From assembly GCF_000371805.1 (NCBI RefSeq), contig NZ_AQUK01000001.1, positions 1,066,268 to 1,130,267 on the forward strand: a stretch of 64,000 nucleotides of DNA, in the 5' to 3' direction. Both the position numbers and the translations under genes were made by a program. Below the pieces are notes generated by a model. That model worked only from the letters and a program-made list of their open reading frames with translations, was not told the origin of the DNA and did not search any database. This stretch comes from Methanocaldococcus villosus KIN24-T80. GTDB lineage: Archaea > AGJL01 > Methanococci > Methanococcales > Methanocaldococcaceae. Shown here one piece after another: positions 32,643 to 40,709 of this stretch (its first letter is position 1; each line of letters starts with the position of its first letter).

Positions 32643-33791
32643 TTGGTGAATGTCATTATCTTAGGGCAAGGGTTTGTAGGGTCAATTTTTGCTTCAGGTT
32701 TAGAGAAGATAAAAGCTGGGGAGATTGAGCCTTATGGAGTGCCATTAAGGGATGAGCTACAAATAAAAATAAAAGATATCAATATAGTTGGTTCTTATGA
32801 TGTAGATGTTAATAAAGTGGGAAAGAGTGTATATGATGTTGCAAAACATTATGATAACAATGTTCCTGAAAGTTTAAAAGATATTGAGGTAAAGAAAGGA
32901 GTTCATTTAAACAGCTTAAAAAATCTCCCAATAAAGGCTGAAGGTTTAGAAGATAAAATGAGTTTAGAAGATGCTATAAACCACCTAATAGATGAATGGA
33001 AAGAGGCTAAAGCTGAAGTTTTCATAAATGTATGCACAACAGAAGCATTTAAAACATTTAATAGTAGAGAAGAATTGGAAAAAGCCATAAAAGAGAACAA
33101 TAAAGAGAGATTGACAGCAACTCAATTCTATGCCTATGCAATATCAAGATATGCTAAAGAAGTTGGAGGAGCTTGTTTTATAAATGCAATTCCCACATTG
33201 ATAGCCAATGACCCTACTTATGTTGAGCTTGCAAAGGAGAGCAAGATGGTTATATTTGGTGATGATGGAGCTACAGGGGCTACTCCACTAACAGCTGACC
33301 TCTTAGCTCATCTATTCCAAAGAAATAGATATGTTTTGAGCATAGCTCAATTTAACATAGGAGGAAACACTGATTTTTTAGCACTGACAGATGTTGATAG
33401 AAATAAAAGTAAAGAATCTACAAAAAGTTCAATTGTTGAAGATATTCTTGGATATAATGCTCCTCACTTCATAAAACCAACAGGTTATTTAGAGCCATTA
33501 GGAGACAAGAAATTTATCTCTTTGCATATTGAGTATATCTCATTTAATGGAGCAAGGGATGAGTTGATTGTTAATGGGAGAATTAATGACAGCCCTGCCT
33601 TAGCTGGGTTGTTGGTTGATTTATCAAGACTTGGAAAAATAGCTTTGGATAGGAAAGAATATGGAACTGTATATGAAGTTAATGCCTTCTACATGAAAAA
33701 TCCTGGACCAAAAGAAGCTAAGAACATTCCAAGGATTATTGCCTATGAGAAAATGAGAATGTGGGCAGGGTTGAAATCTATTTGGTTATAA
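32643..33791 (+). CDS. ino1: Inositol-1-phosphate synthase
   Basis: NAD-dependent enzyme that turns glucose-6-phosphate into inositol-1-phosphate, used in archaea for inositol lipids. The 382-aa protein has an N-terminal Rossmann motif ILGQGFVGSIFASGL, VFINVCTTEAF, GDDGATGATPLTADLL and NIGGNTDFLALTD, typical of the family. The start is either TTG 32643 or GTG 32646, both within reach of GGAGGTGA (32629-32636). Confidence 0.9.
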   Translation: MVNVIILGQGFVGSIFASGLEKIKAGEIEPYGVPLRDELQIKIKDINIVGSYDVDVNKVGKSVYDVAKHYDNNVPESLKDIEVKKGVHLNSLKNLPIKAEGLEDKMSLEDAINHLIDEWKEAKAEVFINVCTTEAFKTFNSREELEKAIKENNKERLTATQFYAYAISRYAKEVGGACFINAIPTLIANDPTYVELAKESKMVIFGDDGATGATPLTADLLAHLFQRNRYVLSIAQFNIGGNTDFLALTDVDRNKSKESTKSSIVEDILGYNAPHFIKPTGYLEPLGDKKFISLHIEYISFNGARDELIVNGRINDSPALAGLLVDLSRLGKIALDRKEYGTVYEVNAFYMKNPGPKEAKNIPRIIAYEKMRMWAGLKSIWL

Positions 33792-33901
33792 ATCTTTTTT
33801 TATATAATTAACATTTATATATTTAAATTTACTTTAATATAATCAATAAAATTATATAGCTTATTTTAAAATTATGAGTTAAAAGCTAACAAGGGGAGAA
33901 G

Positions 33902-34672
33902 GTGAAAATTAATAATATAATGATAAAAATGATTATGCCTTTCTCTTTAATTATTATGTGGGAAGTTTTAGCTATTTATATAAATAATCCTATTTTATTA
34001 CCAAAAGTTGAAGATGTAATCTATGTCCTCTCTCACCCTCTAACTAATATCCTTGGTACTGGAAGTTTAATTGATAACACTGTTGTTAGTATAAAAAGAG
34101 TGTTATCTGGTTTTATATTAGCTTCTACTGTTGCAGTTCCTTTGGGAATTTTTATGGGATATTCTAAAATTATTTATGATCTATTTGATACAGTTATCGA
34201 GCTTTTAAGGCCTATTCCTCCATTAGCTTGGGTCCCTTTATCATTAGTATGGTTTGGTTTATCTGAAAGTTCAATGATATTTATTATATTTATTGGAGCT
34301 TTCTTCCCAATATTGATAAACACTATTGCAGGTGTTAGAGGAGTTCCTAATGCATTGGTAGAGATGGCACTAACTTTAGGAGCAAAAAAGAGAGACATCT
34401 TATTAAAAATTATTATCCCAGCTTCATCTCCTTCAATATTAACAGGTTTAAGAGTTGGAGCAGGAATAGCATGGATGTGTGTTGTAGCTGCAGAAATGCT
34501 ACCTTCAAGTAATTCTGGCTTAGGTTATTTAATTATGTATGCCTACTCTTTAAGCAGAATGGATGTAGTTATAGCCTGTATGATAATAATAGGGTTAATA
34601 GGAATTGTATTAGATAATGGTTTAAGATATATAGAAAATAAATACTTTATTTGGAGAAAGATGATGAAGTGA
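33902..34672 (+). CDS. ABC transporter permease (nitrate/sulfonate/taurine type)
   Basis: A 256-aa membrane protein with about six helices and the EAA loop (EMALTLGAKKRDILLKIIIPASSPSI) that contacts the ATPase. It belongs to the BPD/SsuC-TauC class. The GTG start is preceded by GGGGAGAAG. The leader contains a hairpin (TAGCTT... at 33857 with ...AAGCTA at 33883) just before the SD. No substrate-binding protein gene is next to it, so the substrate is unknown. Confidence 0.85.
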   Translation: MKINNIMIKMIMPFSLIIMWEVLAIYINNPILLPKVEDVIYVLSHPLTNILGTGSLIDNTVVSIKRVLSGFILASTVAVPLGIFMGYSKIIYDLFDTVIELLRPIPPLAWVPLSLVWFGLSESSMIFIIFIGAFFPILINTIAGVRGVPNALVEMALTLGAKKRDILLKIIIPASSPSILTGLRVGAGIAWMCVVAAEMLPSSNSGLGYLIMYAYSLSRMDVVIACMIIIGLIGIVLDNGLRYIENKYFIWRKMMK

Positions 34673-34678
34673 TTTTAT

Positions 34679-35446
34679 ATGATAAAATTAAAAATAGAAG
34701 GATTAACAAAAGTGTTTGACGTAGATGGAAAAAAGATCACAGCATTAGATGATATAAATTTGGAGGTATATAAAAATGAATTTTTAACAGTTGTTGGGCC
34801 TTCAGGGTGTGGAAAAACCACACTACTTAGAATTATAGCAGGTTTAGATAAACCTACAAAAGGCAGGATTTTATTGGATGGGAAAGAAATTAAGGGTCCT
34901 GGAGCTGATAGAGGTGTTGTCTTTCAGCAATATACATTATTACCTTGGAGGAATGTTATAGACAATATTGCCTTTGGTTTAGAATTGAGAGGAGTTCCTA
35001 AAAAGGAGAGGTATGAAATAGCAAGAAAGTTTATAAAACTTATGGGTTTAGAAGGTTTTGAAAAAGCTTATCCATATCAGCTGAGTGGAGGGATGCAACA
35101 GAGAGTTGCTATAGCAAGGACATTAGCAAATGATCCTGAAATTGTTTTAATGGATGAACCATTTGCGGCTTTAGATGCCCAAACAAGAGCTATATTACAA
35201 AATGAATTATTAAAGATCTGGCAAAAGGATAAGAAAACAATATTTTTTATAACACACAGTATAGATGAGGCAGTATATCTTTCTGATAGAGTTGTTGTAT
35301 TAACAGCACGACCTGGGAAGATAAAAGATATAATAGAAATACCATTAGAAAGACCTAGAGATAAAACAAGTGTTGAATTTTTAGAATATAAAAAGAAAAT
35401 ATTTGAAATATTAAAAGAAGAGGTTTTAAAAACACTAAAAAGGTGA
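34679..35446 (+). CDS. ABC transporter ATP-binding protein (nitrate/sulfonate/taurine type)
   Basis: A 255-aa ATPase with Walker A GPSGCGKTT near residue 40, signature LSGGMQQR near 135, Walker B VLMDEPFAALDA near 155 and a switch His (ITHSIDEA). It pairs with the permease six bases upstream. ilvB begins four bases later, so the transporter and ilvB may share a transcript. Confidence 0.9.
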   Translation: MIKLKIEGLTKVFDVDGKKITALDDINLEVYKNEFLTVVGPSGCGKTTLLRIIAGLDKPTKGRILLDGKEIKGPGADRGVVFQQYTLLPWRNVIDNIAFGLELRGVPKKERYEIARKFIKLMGLEGFEKAYPYQLSGGMQQRVAIARTLANDPEIVLMDEPFAALDAQTRAILQNELLKIWQKDKKTIFFITHSIDEAVYLSDRVVVLTARPGKIKDIIEIPLERPRDKTSVEFLEYKKKIFEILKEEVLKTLKR

Positions 35447-35450
35447 TTAA

Positions 35451-37214
35451 ATGAAAGGAGCTGAAGTTATAATTAAAGCTTTAGAAGCTGAGGGAGTTAA
35501 GATAATTTTTGGATATCCTGGTGGAGCAATACTCCCATTTTATGACGCTCTATATGACAGTGATCTTCAACACATTCTAGTTAGACATGAGCAGGCGGCA
35601 GCTCATATGGCTGATGGTTATGCTAGGGTATCTGGAGAAGCTGGAGTTTGTGTCTCTACATCAGGTCCTGGAGCAACAAATTTAGTTACAGGTATAGCAA
35701 CAGCTTATGCAGATTCCTCACCAGTTATAGCATTGACTGGCCAGGTTCCAAGAAATCTTATAGGGAATGATGCATTTCAGGAAATAGATGCTCTTGGCTT
35801 ATTTATGCCTATAACAAAACATAACTTCCAAATAAAGAAAGTTGAAGAAATTCCAGAAATAATAAGAGCTAGTTTTGAAATTGCAACAACTGGTAGAAAA
35901 GGGCCAGTTCATATTGACATCCCTAAAGATGTTCAGAGTGAAGAAATAGAGCATGTTGATATTCCTGCAAAGGTAGATCTTCCTGGTTATAAACCAAAAA
36001 CTGTTGGACATCCATTACAAATAAAAAAAGCAGCTAAATTAATAGCTGAATCAGAAAAGCCATTAATATTGGCTGGAGGAGGAGTTATATTAGCTAATGC
36101 CCATGAAGAGTTATATAGGTTAGCTGATCTTTTTAAAATCCCAGTGACAACAACATTAATGGGTAAAGGAGCTTTTCCTGAAGATCACTTTTTGTCATTA
36201 GGAATGGCTGGAATGCATGGAACAAGAGCAGCAAATTATGCTATAGATGAGTGTGATGTTCTTATAGCCATTGGATGTAGGTTTTCTGATAGAGTTACTG
36301 GAGATGTTAGATACTTTGCTCCAAATGCTAAAATTATCCACATTGATATTGACCCTGCAGAGATAGGTAAGAATGTAAGGGTAGATATTCCAATAGTTGG
36401 AGATGCTAAAAATGTTTTGAGGGATATAATTAATGTTTTATTGACATTAGAGATAAAAAGTAAAGAAGATTGGTTAGAGAGAATAAGAAAATTAAAATCT
36501 TTCCCAATAAAAATGGATTTTGATGATAAACCAATAAAACCACAAAGATTTGTTAAAGATTTAATGGATACTTTAAAAGAGATAGATCCAAGCTTAAGAA
36601 ATACTGTAATAACTACTGATGTTGGACAAAATCAAATGTGGATGGCCCACTATTTCAAAGTTAAAATGCCAAGAACATTTATATCCTCTGGAGGATTAGG
36701 TACAATGGGTTTTGGATTTCCAGCAGCTATTGGAGCTAAAGTAGCAAAACCATATGCAAATGTTATTTGTATTACAGGGGATGGAGGATTTTTAATGAAT
36801 TCTCAAGAACTTGCAACAGTGAGAGAGTATGATATTCCAATAGTTATTTGTATATTTGATAATAGAACATTAGGAATGGTGTATCAATGGCAGAATCTAT
36901 ATTATGGTCAAAGACAGAGTGAAGTTCATCTTGGAGAAAGTCCTGATTTTGTTAAGCTTGCTGAAAGCTATGGCATAAAAGCTGAGAAAATTACAGACCC
37001 AAATGAAATAAAAGAAAAATTAAAAGAAGCTATTTTAAGTAGAGAACCTTATCTATTGGATATTGTTATAGATCCTGCTGAAGCTTTACCAATGGTGCCA
37101 CCTGGAGATAAGATAACAAATATAATTCAACCTCCAAGAGTGGAGCCAAAAATAAAGGATAATAAAAAGATTAAATTGAAAAACATATTAGAAGGAGTTA
37201 AGGTGGAAGAATGA
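35451..37214 (+). CDS. ilvB: Acetolactate synthase large subunit
   Basis: Thiamine diphosphate enzyme of valine, leucine and isoleucine synthesis. The 587-aa protein has the catalytic glutamate in VRHEQAAAHMADGYAR, the FAD-binding middle domain and the TPP motif GDGGFLMNSQELATVREYDIP with a following FDNRTLGMV. The small subunit ilvN is not adjacent. SD is the AGGTGATTAA at the end of the ATPase gene. It shares four bases (ATGA) with korA. Confidence 0.94.
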   Translation: MKGAEVIIKALEAEGVKIIFGYPGGAILPFYDALYDSDLQHILVRHEQAAAHMADGYARVSGEAGVCVSTSGPGATNLVTGIATAYADSSPVIALTGQVPRNLIGNDAFQEIDALGLFMPITKHNFQIKKVEEIPEIIRASFEIATTGRKGPVHIDIPKDVQSEEIEHVDIPAKVDLPGYKPKTVGHPLQIKKAAKLIAESEKPLILAGGGVILANAHEELYRLADLFKIPVTTTLMGKGAFPEDHFLSLGMAGMHGTRAANYAIDECDVLIAIGCRFSDRVTGDVRYFAPNAKIIHIDIDPAEIGKNVRVDIPIVGDAKNVLRDIINVLLTLEIKSKEDWLERIRKLKSFPIKMDFDDKPIKPQRFVKDLMDTLKEIDPSLRNTVITTDVGQNQMWMAHYFKVKMPRTFISSGGLGTMGFGFPAAIGAKVAKPYANVICITGDGGFLMNSQELATVREYDIPIVICIFDNRTLGMVYQWQNLYYGQRQSEVHLGESPDFVKLAESYGIKAEKITDPNEIKEKLKEAILSREPYLLDIVIDPAEALPMVPPGDKITNIIQPPRVEPKIKDNKKIKLKNILEGVKVEE

Positions 37215-38299
37215 TAGCATTTTTACAAGGTAATGAAGCCTGTGCTAAAGGGGCTATAAAAGCAGGATGTAGATTTTTTGCAGGATATCCAATAACTCCC
37301 TCAACAGAGATAGCTGAAACTATGGCTAGGGAGTTACCAAAGGTTAATGGTTATTATATTCAAATGGAAGATGAAATTGGTTCAATAGCGGCTGTTATTG
37401 GTGCTAGTTGGGGAGGCTTAAAAGCCATGACTGCTACTTCAGGGCCTGGATTTAGTTTGATGCAGGAAAATATAGGTTTTGCATGTATGACAGAAGCCCC
37501 TTGTGTTATAGTCAATGTTCAAAGAGGGGGTCCATCAACAGGGCAGCCTACACATGCTAGTCAAGGAGACATGATGCAGTGTAGATGGGGAAGTCATGGG
37601 GATTATGAAATTATAGCCCTTGCCCCATCCTCTGTTCAAGAGATGTATGATTTTACTATTGAAGCATTTAACCTTTCTGAAAAATATAGAGTTCCAGTAT
37701 TTGTTATGGCAGATGAAATTGTTGGTCACATGAGAGAGAAGGTTCATTTACATGATAATTTTGATATAGTGAATAGAGAATTACCAAAAGAAAAACCATG
37801 TAAAAAGCCATATCCATTTGATGTTGATGTACCACCAATGCCTATTTTTGGTGAGGGTTATAATGTTCATGTAACAGGTTTAACTCATGATGAAAGAGGT
37901 TATCCAGATGTATCTCCTGAAACACATGATAAGCTTGTGAGAAGGTTGGTAAATAAAATAAGAAAAAATAGAAATAAAATAATAAAATTAGAAATGCATA
38001 ATATAGAAGCTAAAACACTATTTATTTGTTATGGATCACCTTCAAGAACTGTTAAATATGTTACAAACATGTTAAATAAAGAAGGTAAAGATGTGGGATA
38101 TATAAGATTAATTACTGTTTATCCTTTCCCGGATGATATTTTAAAAAAAGTTAAAGCAGAAAAAGTTATTATACCCGAGATGAATTTAGGGCAAATATAT
38201 TATGAAGTTGAAAGATGTTGCAAAAATTCAGATGTTATTTTAGTAGATAAAATAGGTGGAGAAATACATAAACCAGATGAGTTAATGAGAGTAGTTTAG
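37211..38299 (+). CDS. korA: 2-oxoglutarate:ferredoxin oxidoreductase alpha subunit
   Basis: Alpha subunit of the ferredoxin-dependent 2-oxoacid oxidoreductase (362 aa) that makes 2-oxoglutarate from succinyl-CoA in the incomplete reductive TCA path. The N-terminal GNEACAKGAIKAGCRFFAGYPITPSTEIAE and the GPGFSLMQE segment fit KorA/VorB. beta, gamma and delta subunits are not nearby. Coupled by ATGA to ilvB, as I recall for M. jannaschii. A 2-oxoisovalerate-type alpha subunit is the main alternative. Overlaps aroE by 18 bases, tail to tail. Confidence 0.82.
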   Translation: MIAFLQGNEACAKGAIKAGCRFFAGYPITPSTEIAETMARELPKVNGYYIQMEDEIGSIAAVIGASWGGLKAMTATSGPGFSLMQENIGFACMTEAPCVIVNVQRGGPSTGQPTHASQGDMMQCRWGSHGDYEIIALAPSSVQEMYDFTIEAFNLSEKYRVPVFVMADEIVGHMREKVHLHDNFDIVNRELPKEKPCKKPYPFDVDVPPMPIFGEGYNVHVTGLTHDERGYPDVSPETHDKLVRRLVNKIRKNRNKIIKLEMHNIEAKTLFICYGSPSRTVKYVTNMLNKEGKDVGYIRLITVYPFPDDILKKVKAEKVIIPEMNLGQIYYEVERCCKNSDVILVDKIGGEIHKPDELMRVV

Positions 38300-39121
38300 A
38301 TATTTCATAATAGCTTCTCTCATAACATTAATATTTGGCTCAACTCCTGTCCAAATTTTAAAAGCTTCAGCTCCTTGATGTATTAGCATTCCTAAACCAT
38401 CTATTGCTATAGCATTAACCTTTTTAGCCTCTTTTAATAATGGAGTTTCTAAGGGGTTATAGACAAGATCCATGACAACTTTACCTCTTAACTGTTCAGC
38501 TGTAGCTAATGGTTTATCATCCTTTTTCATCCCTACAGATGTAGCATTAATCACAATATCAACATCTTTTAAATCAGTATTTAATGGGACATATTTAACC
38601 TCATCAGAATTTTTTCCTAATTTTTCTATAATCTCTTCAGCTAATTTTTTAGCCTTATCTAATGTTCTATTTGCAATTATTATATTATTATTTTTAGCTA
38701 ATTCAAAAGCTACAGCTCTTGCTGCACCACCAGCACCAAATATTAATATATTTTTGTTTTCAACTTTTCCAATTTTTTCTTCTAATGCTTTTCTAGCTCC
38801 AATACCATCAGTATTATACCCAATTGCTTCTTTATCAACCTTTATGGTATTTACTGCCCCTATTAATTCAGCACTTTTATCTAATTTATCTAAATATTTT
38901 ATTATTTCAATTTTATGAGGAATTGTTACATTAAATCCCACTATTCCTAAAGCTTTTGCCCCATCAATAACATATTTTAATTTCTCTGGCAAAACATCAA
39001 AAGCTAAATAAACATAATTTAAATTCTTATCTCTAAAAGCAGCATTTTGCATTATAGGTGAGAGTGAATGTTCAACAGGATGTCCTATTAATGCTACAAG
39101 CTTTGTCTTACTATCAATCAT
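38282..39121 (-). CDS. aroE: Shikimate dehydrogenase
   Basis: NADP-dependent reduction of 3-dehydroshikimate in aromatic amino acid synthesis. The 279-aa protein has the shikimate-binding GHPVEHSLSPIMQNAAF, NVTIPHK with the catalytic lysine, AVNTI, and the nucleotide fold FGAGGAARA. I chose ATG 39121, preceded by GGTGGT; the frame is open to 39208 but the extra 29 residues do not fit the family. Confidence 0.93.
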   Translation of the reverse strand: MIDSKTKLVALIGHPVEHSLSPIMQNAAFRDKNLNYVYLAFDVLPEKLKYVIDGAKALGIVGFNVTIPHKIEIIKYLDKLDKSAELIGAVNTIKVDKEAIGYNTDGIGARKALEEKIGKVENKNILIFGAGGAARAVAFELAKNNNIIIANRTLDKAKKLAEEIIEKLGKNSDEVKYVPLNTDLKDVDIVINATSVGMKKDDKPLATAEQLRGKVVMDLVYNPLETPLLKEAKKVNAIAIDGLGMLIHQGAEAFKIWTGVEPNINVMREAIMKYLNYSH

Positions 39122-39190
39122 TTTTACCACCATAATCTTTATATAATAAATTTTTTTAAAGTTATTAAAAACTTTTTTAAGGTGATATTC

Positions 39191-39580
39191 ATGCCAGGAA
39201 CAAAACAAGTTAATGTAGGATCATTAAAAGTTGGGCAGTATGTTATGATTGATGGAGTACCATGTGAGATAGTTGATATAAGTATATCAAAGTCTGGAAA
39301 ACATGGAGGAGCTAAGGCTAGAGTTGTAGGGATTGGGATATTTGATAAAGTTAAAAAGGAATTTGTTGCTCCAACATCAGCTAAAGTAGAGGTTCCAATA
39401 ATTGATAGAAGAAAAGGACAAGTTCTTGCTGTTGTTGGAGATACTGTTCAGATAATGGATTTACAAACATATGAAACTTTAGAATTGCCAATACCAGAAG
39501 GTTTAGAGTTAGAGCCTGGAAAAGAAGTTGAATATATAGAAGCTGTTGGACAGTATAAAATAACAAGAGTTTTTAGCTAA
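39191..39580 (+). CDS. eif5a: Translation initiation factor aIF5A
   Basis: Archaeal homologue of eIF5A/EF-P (129 aa), which relieves ribosome stalling. The hypusine site is K37 in SKSGKHGGAK. Two domains: SH3-like N-terminal and OB-fold C-terminal. ATG 39191 is four bases behind GGTGAT; GTG 39182 overlaps the SD and is not used. The end overlaps the next gene by 8 bases, tail to tail. Confidence 0.95.
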   Translation: MPGTKQVNVGSLKVGQYVMIDGVPCEIVDISISKSGKHGGAKARVVGIGIFDKVKKEFVAPTSAKVEVPIIDRRKGQVLAVVGDTVQIMDLQTYETLELPIPEGLELEPGKEVEYIEAVGQYKITRVFS

Positions 39581-40124
39581 ATATATTTTCAATAATAAAA
39601 CATAGAAATGACACTAATAATGCTCCAACAACCATTTTTGTTCCAGATATTAACAAATTCTCTTTAGAGATTTTTCCTATAAAAATACCTAATAAAAATA
39701 ACAATCCCACTGTAATCCCTATTGCTACATACAAAGCCACATTTGGCTTTAAAAAGAAGAATGGTAAAACAGGTAGAGCAGAACCTAAAGTTGTAGATAT
39801 CCCATCTATAACCCCACAAATCATTGTGTCTTTTAAAGCATTTTTATATATGAGTGATTTTTTCAGATATCCATGATTTTTTACTAGCTTTCTTTCCATA
39901 TTTATTCTTTCTCTCTCCAATGAAGCTTTTTCTGCAGTAAAAGCCCCTAGTATATTTGATAATCCATTAGCTAAACCCCCACCTAAACCTGCAGAAATAA
40001 TTATATGTGAATCTGCTCCACTAGCTCCTATAACTACTCCTAAAGTAGATAGAGTCCCATCTATTAACCCTCTTATTATATATCTAACCATTGGCTTATC
40101 AGCAATTTTTTCCAATATTCGCAA
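39573..40124 (-). CDS. VIT/CCC1-like integral membrane protein (TIGR00267 type)
   Basis: A 183-aa membrane protein with about five helices and the motif GLIDGTLSTLGVVIGASGA near residues 20-38, plus ICGVIDGISTTLGSALP, a repeated pattern typical of the VIT/CCC1 iron/manganese carrier fold. The acidic metal-binding helix of true VIT1 seems short or absent. TTG 40124 follows GGTGAAAATC, which overlaps the stop of the RraA-like gene. Transport of a divalent metal is plausible but unproven. Confidence 0.7.
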   Translation of the reverse strand: MRILEKIADKPMVRYIIRGLIDGTLSTLGVVIGASGADSHIIISAGLGGGLANGLSNILGAFTAEKASLERERINMERKLVKNHGYLKKSLIYKNALKDTMICGVIDGISTTLGSALPVLPFFFLKPNVALYVAIGITVGLLFLLGIFIGKISKENLLISGTKMVVGALLVSFLCFIIENIFS

Positions 40125-40130
40125 AGATTT

Positions 40131-40691
40131 TCACCTCAAGTTTAGAATTTCACTTAAATCTTGCCCTTTCATTATTCTTTCTTTAATTTTATTCTCTTTA
40201 CTTTTAACTTTTTTAACTCTCTCCATTATCTCATTGTAACATCTCCTTTTTATTAAACAGACACCATTCATATCACATGCTATGTAATCCCCTGGAGATA
40301 CGGTAATATTATATATATCAATAGGTATATTAATCTCTCCAACATTTAGAGGTTTTCCAGCTTCAGCATTTACCTCTTTATAAAAAACAGGAAATTTTAA
40401 TGATATAATGTCTTCAATATCTCTTATTGCTCCATATATAACAACTGCTTTAACCCCTTTAATCTTAGCATTTAAAGATGCTAAACCCCCCCAAACTGCT
40501 TTTTCCCCTTCATTTTTGACAAATATTATCTTTCCTTTAGCATAACTTATAGCTTTAACTACACAACCCCAATCATCATTAGTTCTTACTGTAACTACCT
40601 CTCCAATTATAACCTTCTGGTTATTTAAAACTGGTTTTAAATTTTTTATATATAAAGCTCCTGCATCACATAAGTTTGGTACAGAGAACAT
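40131..40691 (-). CDS. RraA-like protein
   Basis: A 186-aa protein of the RraA/demethylmenaquinone methyltransferase-like fold, seen in the pattern LCDAGAL, DDWGCVVKAISYAKGKIIFV, AVWGGLASLNAKIKGVKAVVIYGAIRD and PGDYIACDMNGV. Members are aldolases or RNase E inhibitors in bacteria; the archaeal role is not known. ATG 40691 follows GTGAGTTCT; GTG 40700 is less likely. It is divergent from the helicase with 18 bases between the starts. Confidence 0.72.
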   Translation of the reverse strand: MFSVPNLCDAGALYIKNLKPVLNNQKVIIGEVVTVRTNDDWGCVVKAISYAKGKIIFVKNEGEKAVWGGLASLNAKIKGVKAVVIYGAIRDIEDIISLKFPVFYKEVNAEAGKPLNVGEINIPIDIYNITVSPGDYIACDMNGVCLIKRRCYNEIMERVKKVKSKENKIKERIMKGQDLSEILNLR

Positions 40692-40709
40692 AGAACTCAC
40701 AGTGATATT

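Noticed and set aside
39182-39190. GTG start for aIF5A, adding MIF
   Set aside because: The GTG overlaps the SD GGTGAT; ATG 39191 has the usual 4-base gap and the family's MPGTKQ-type start.
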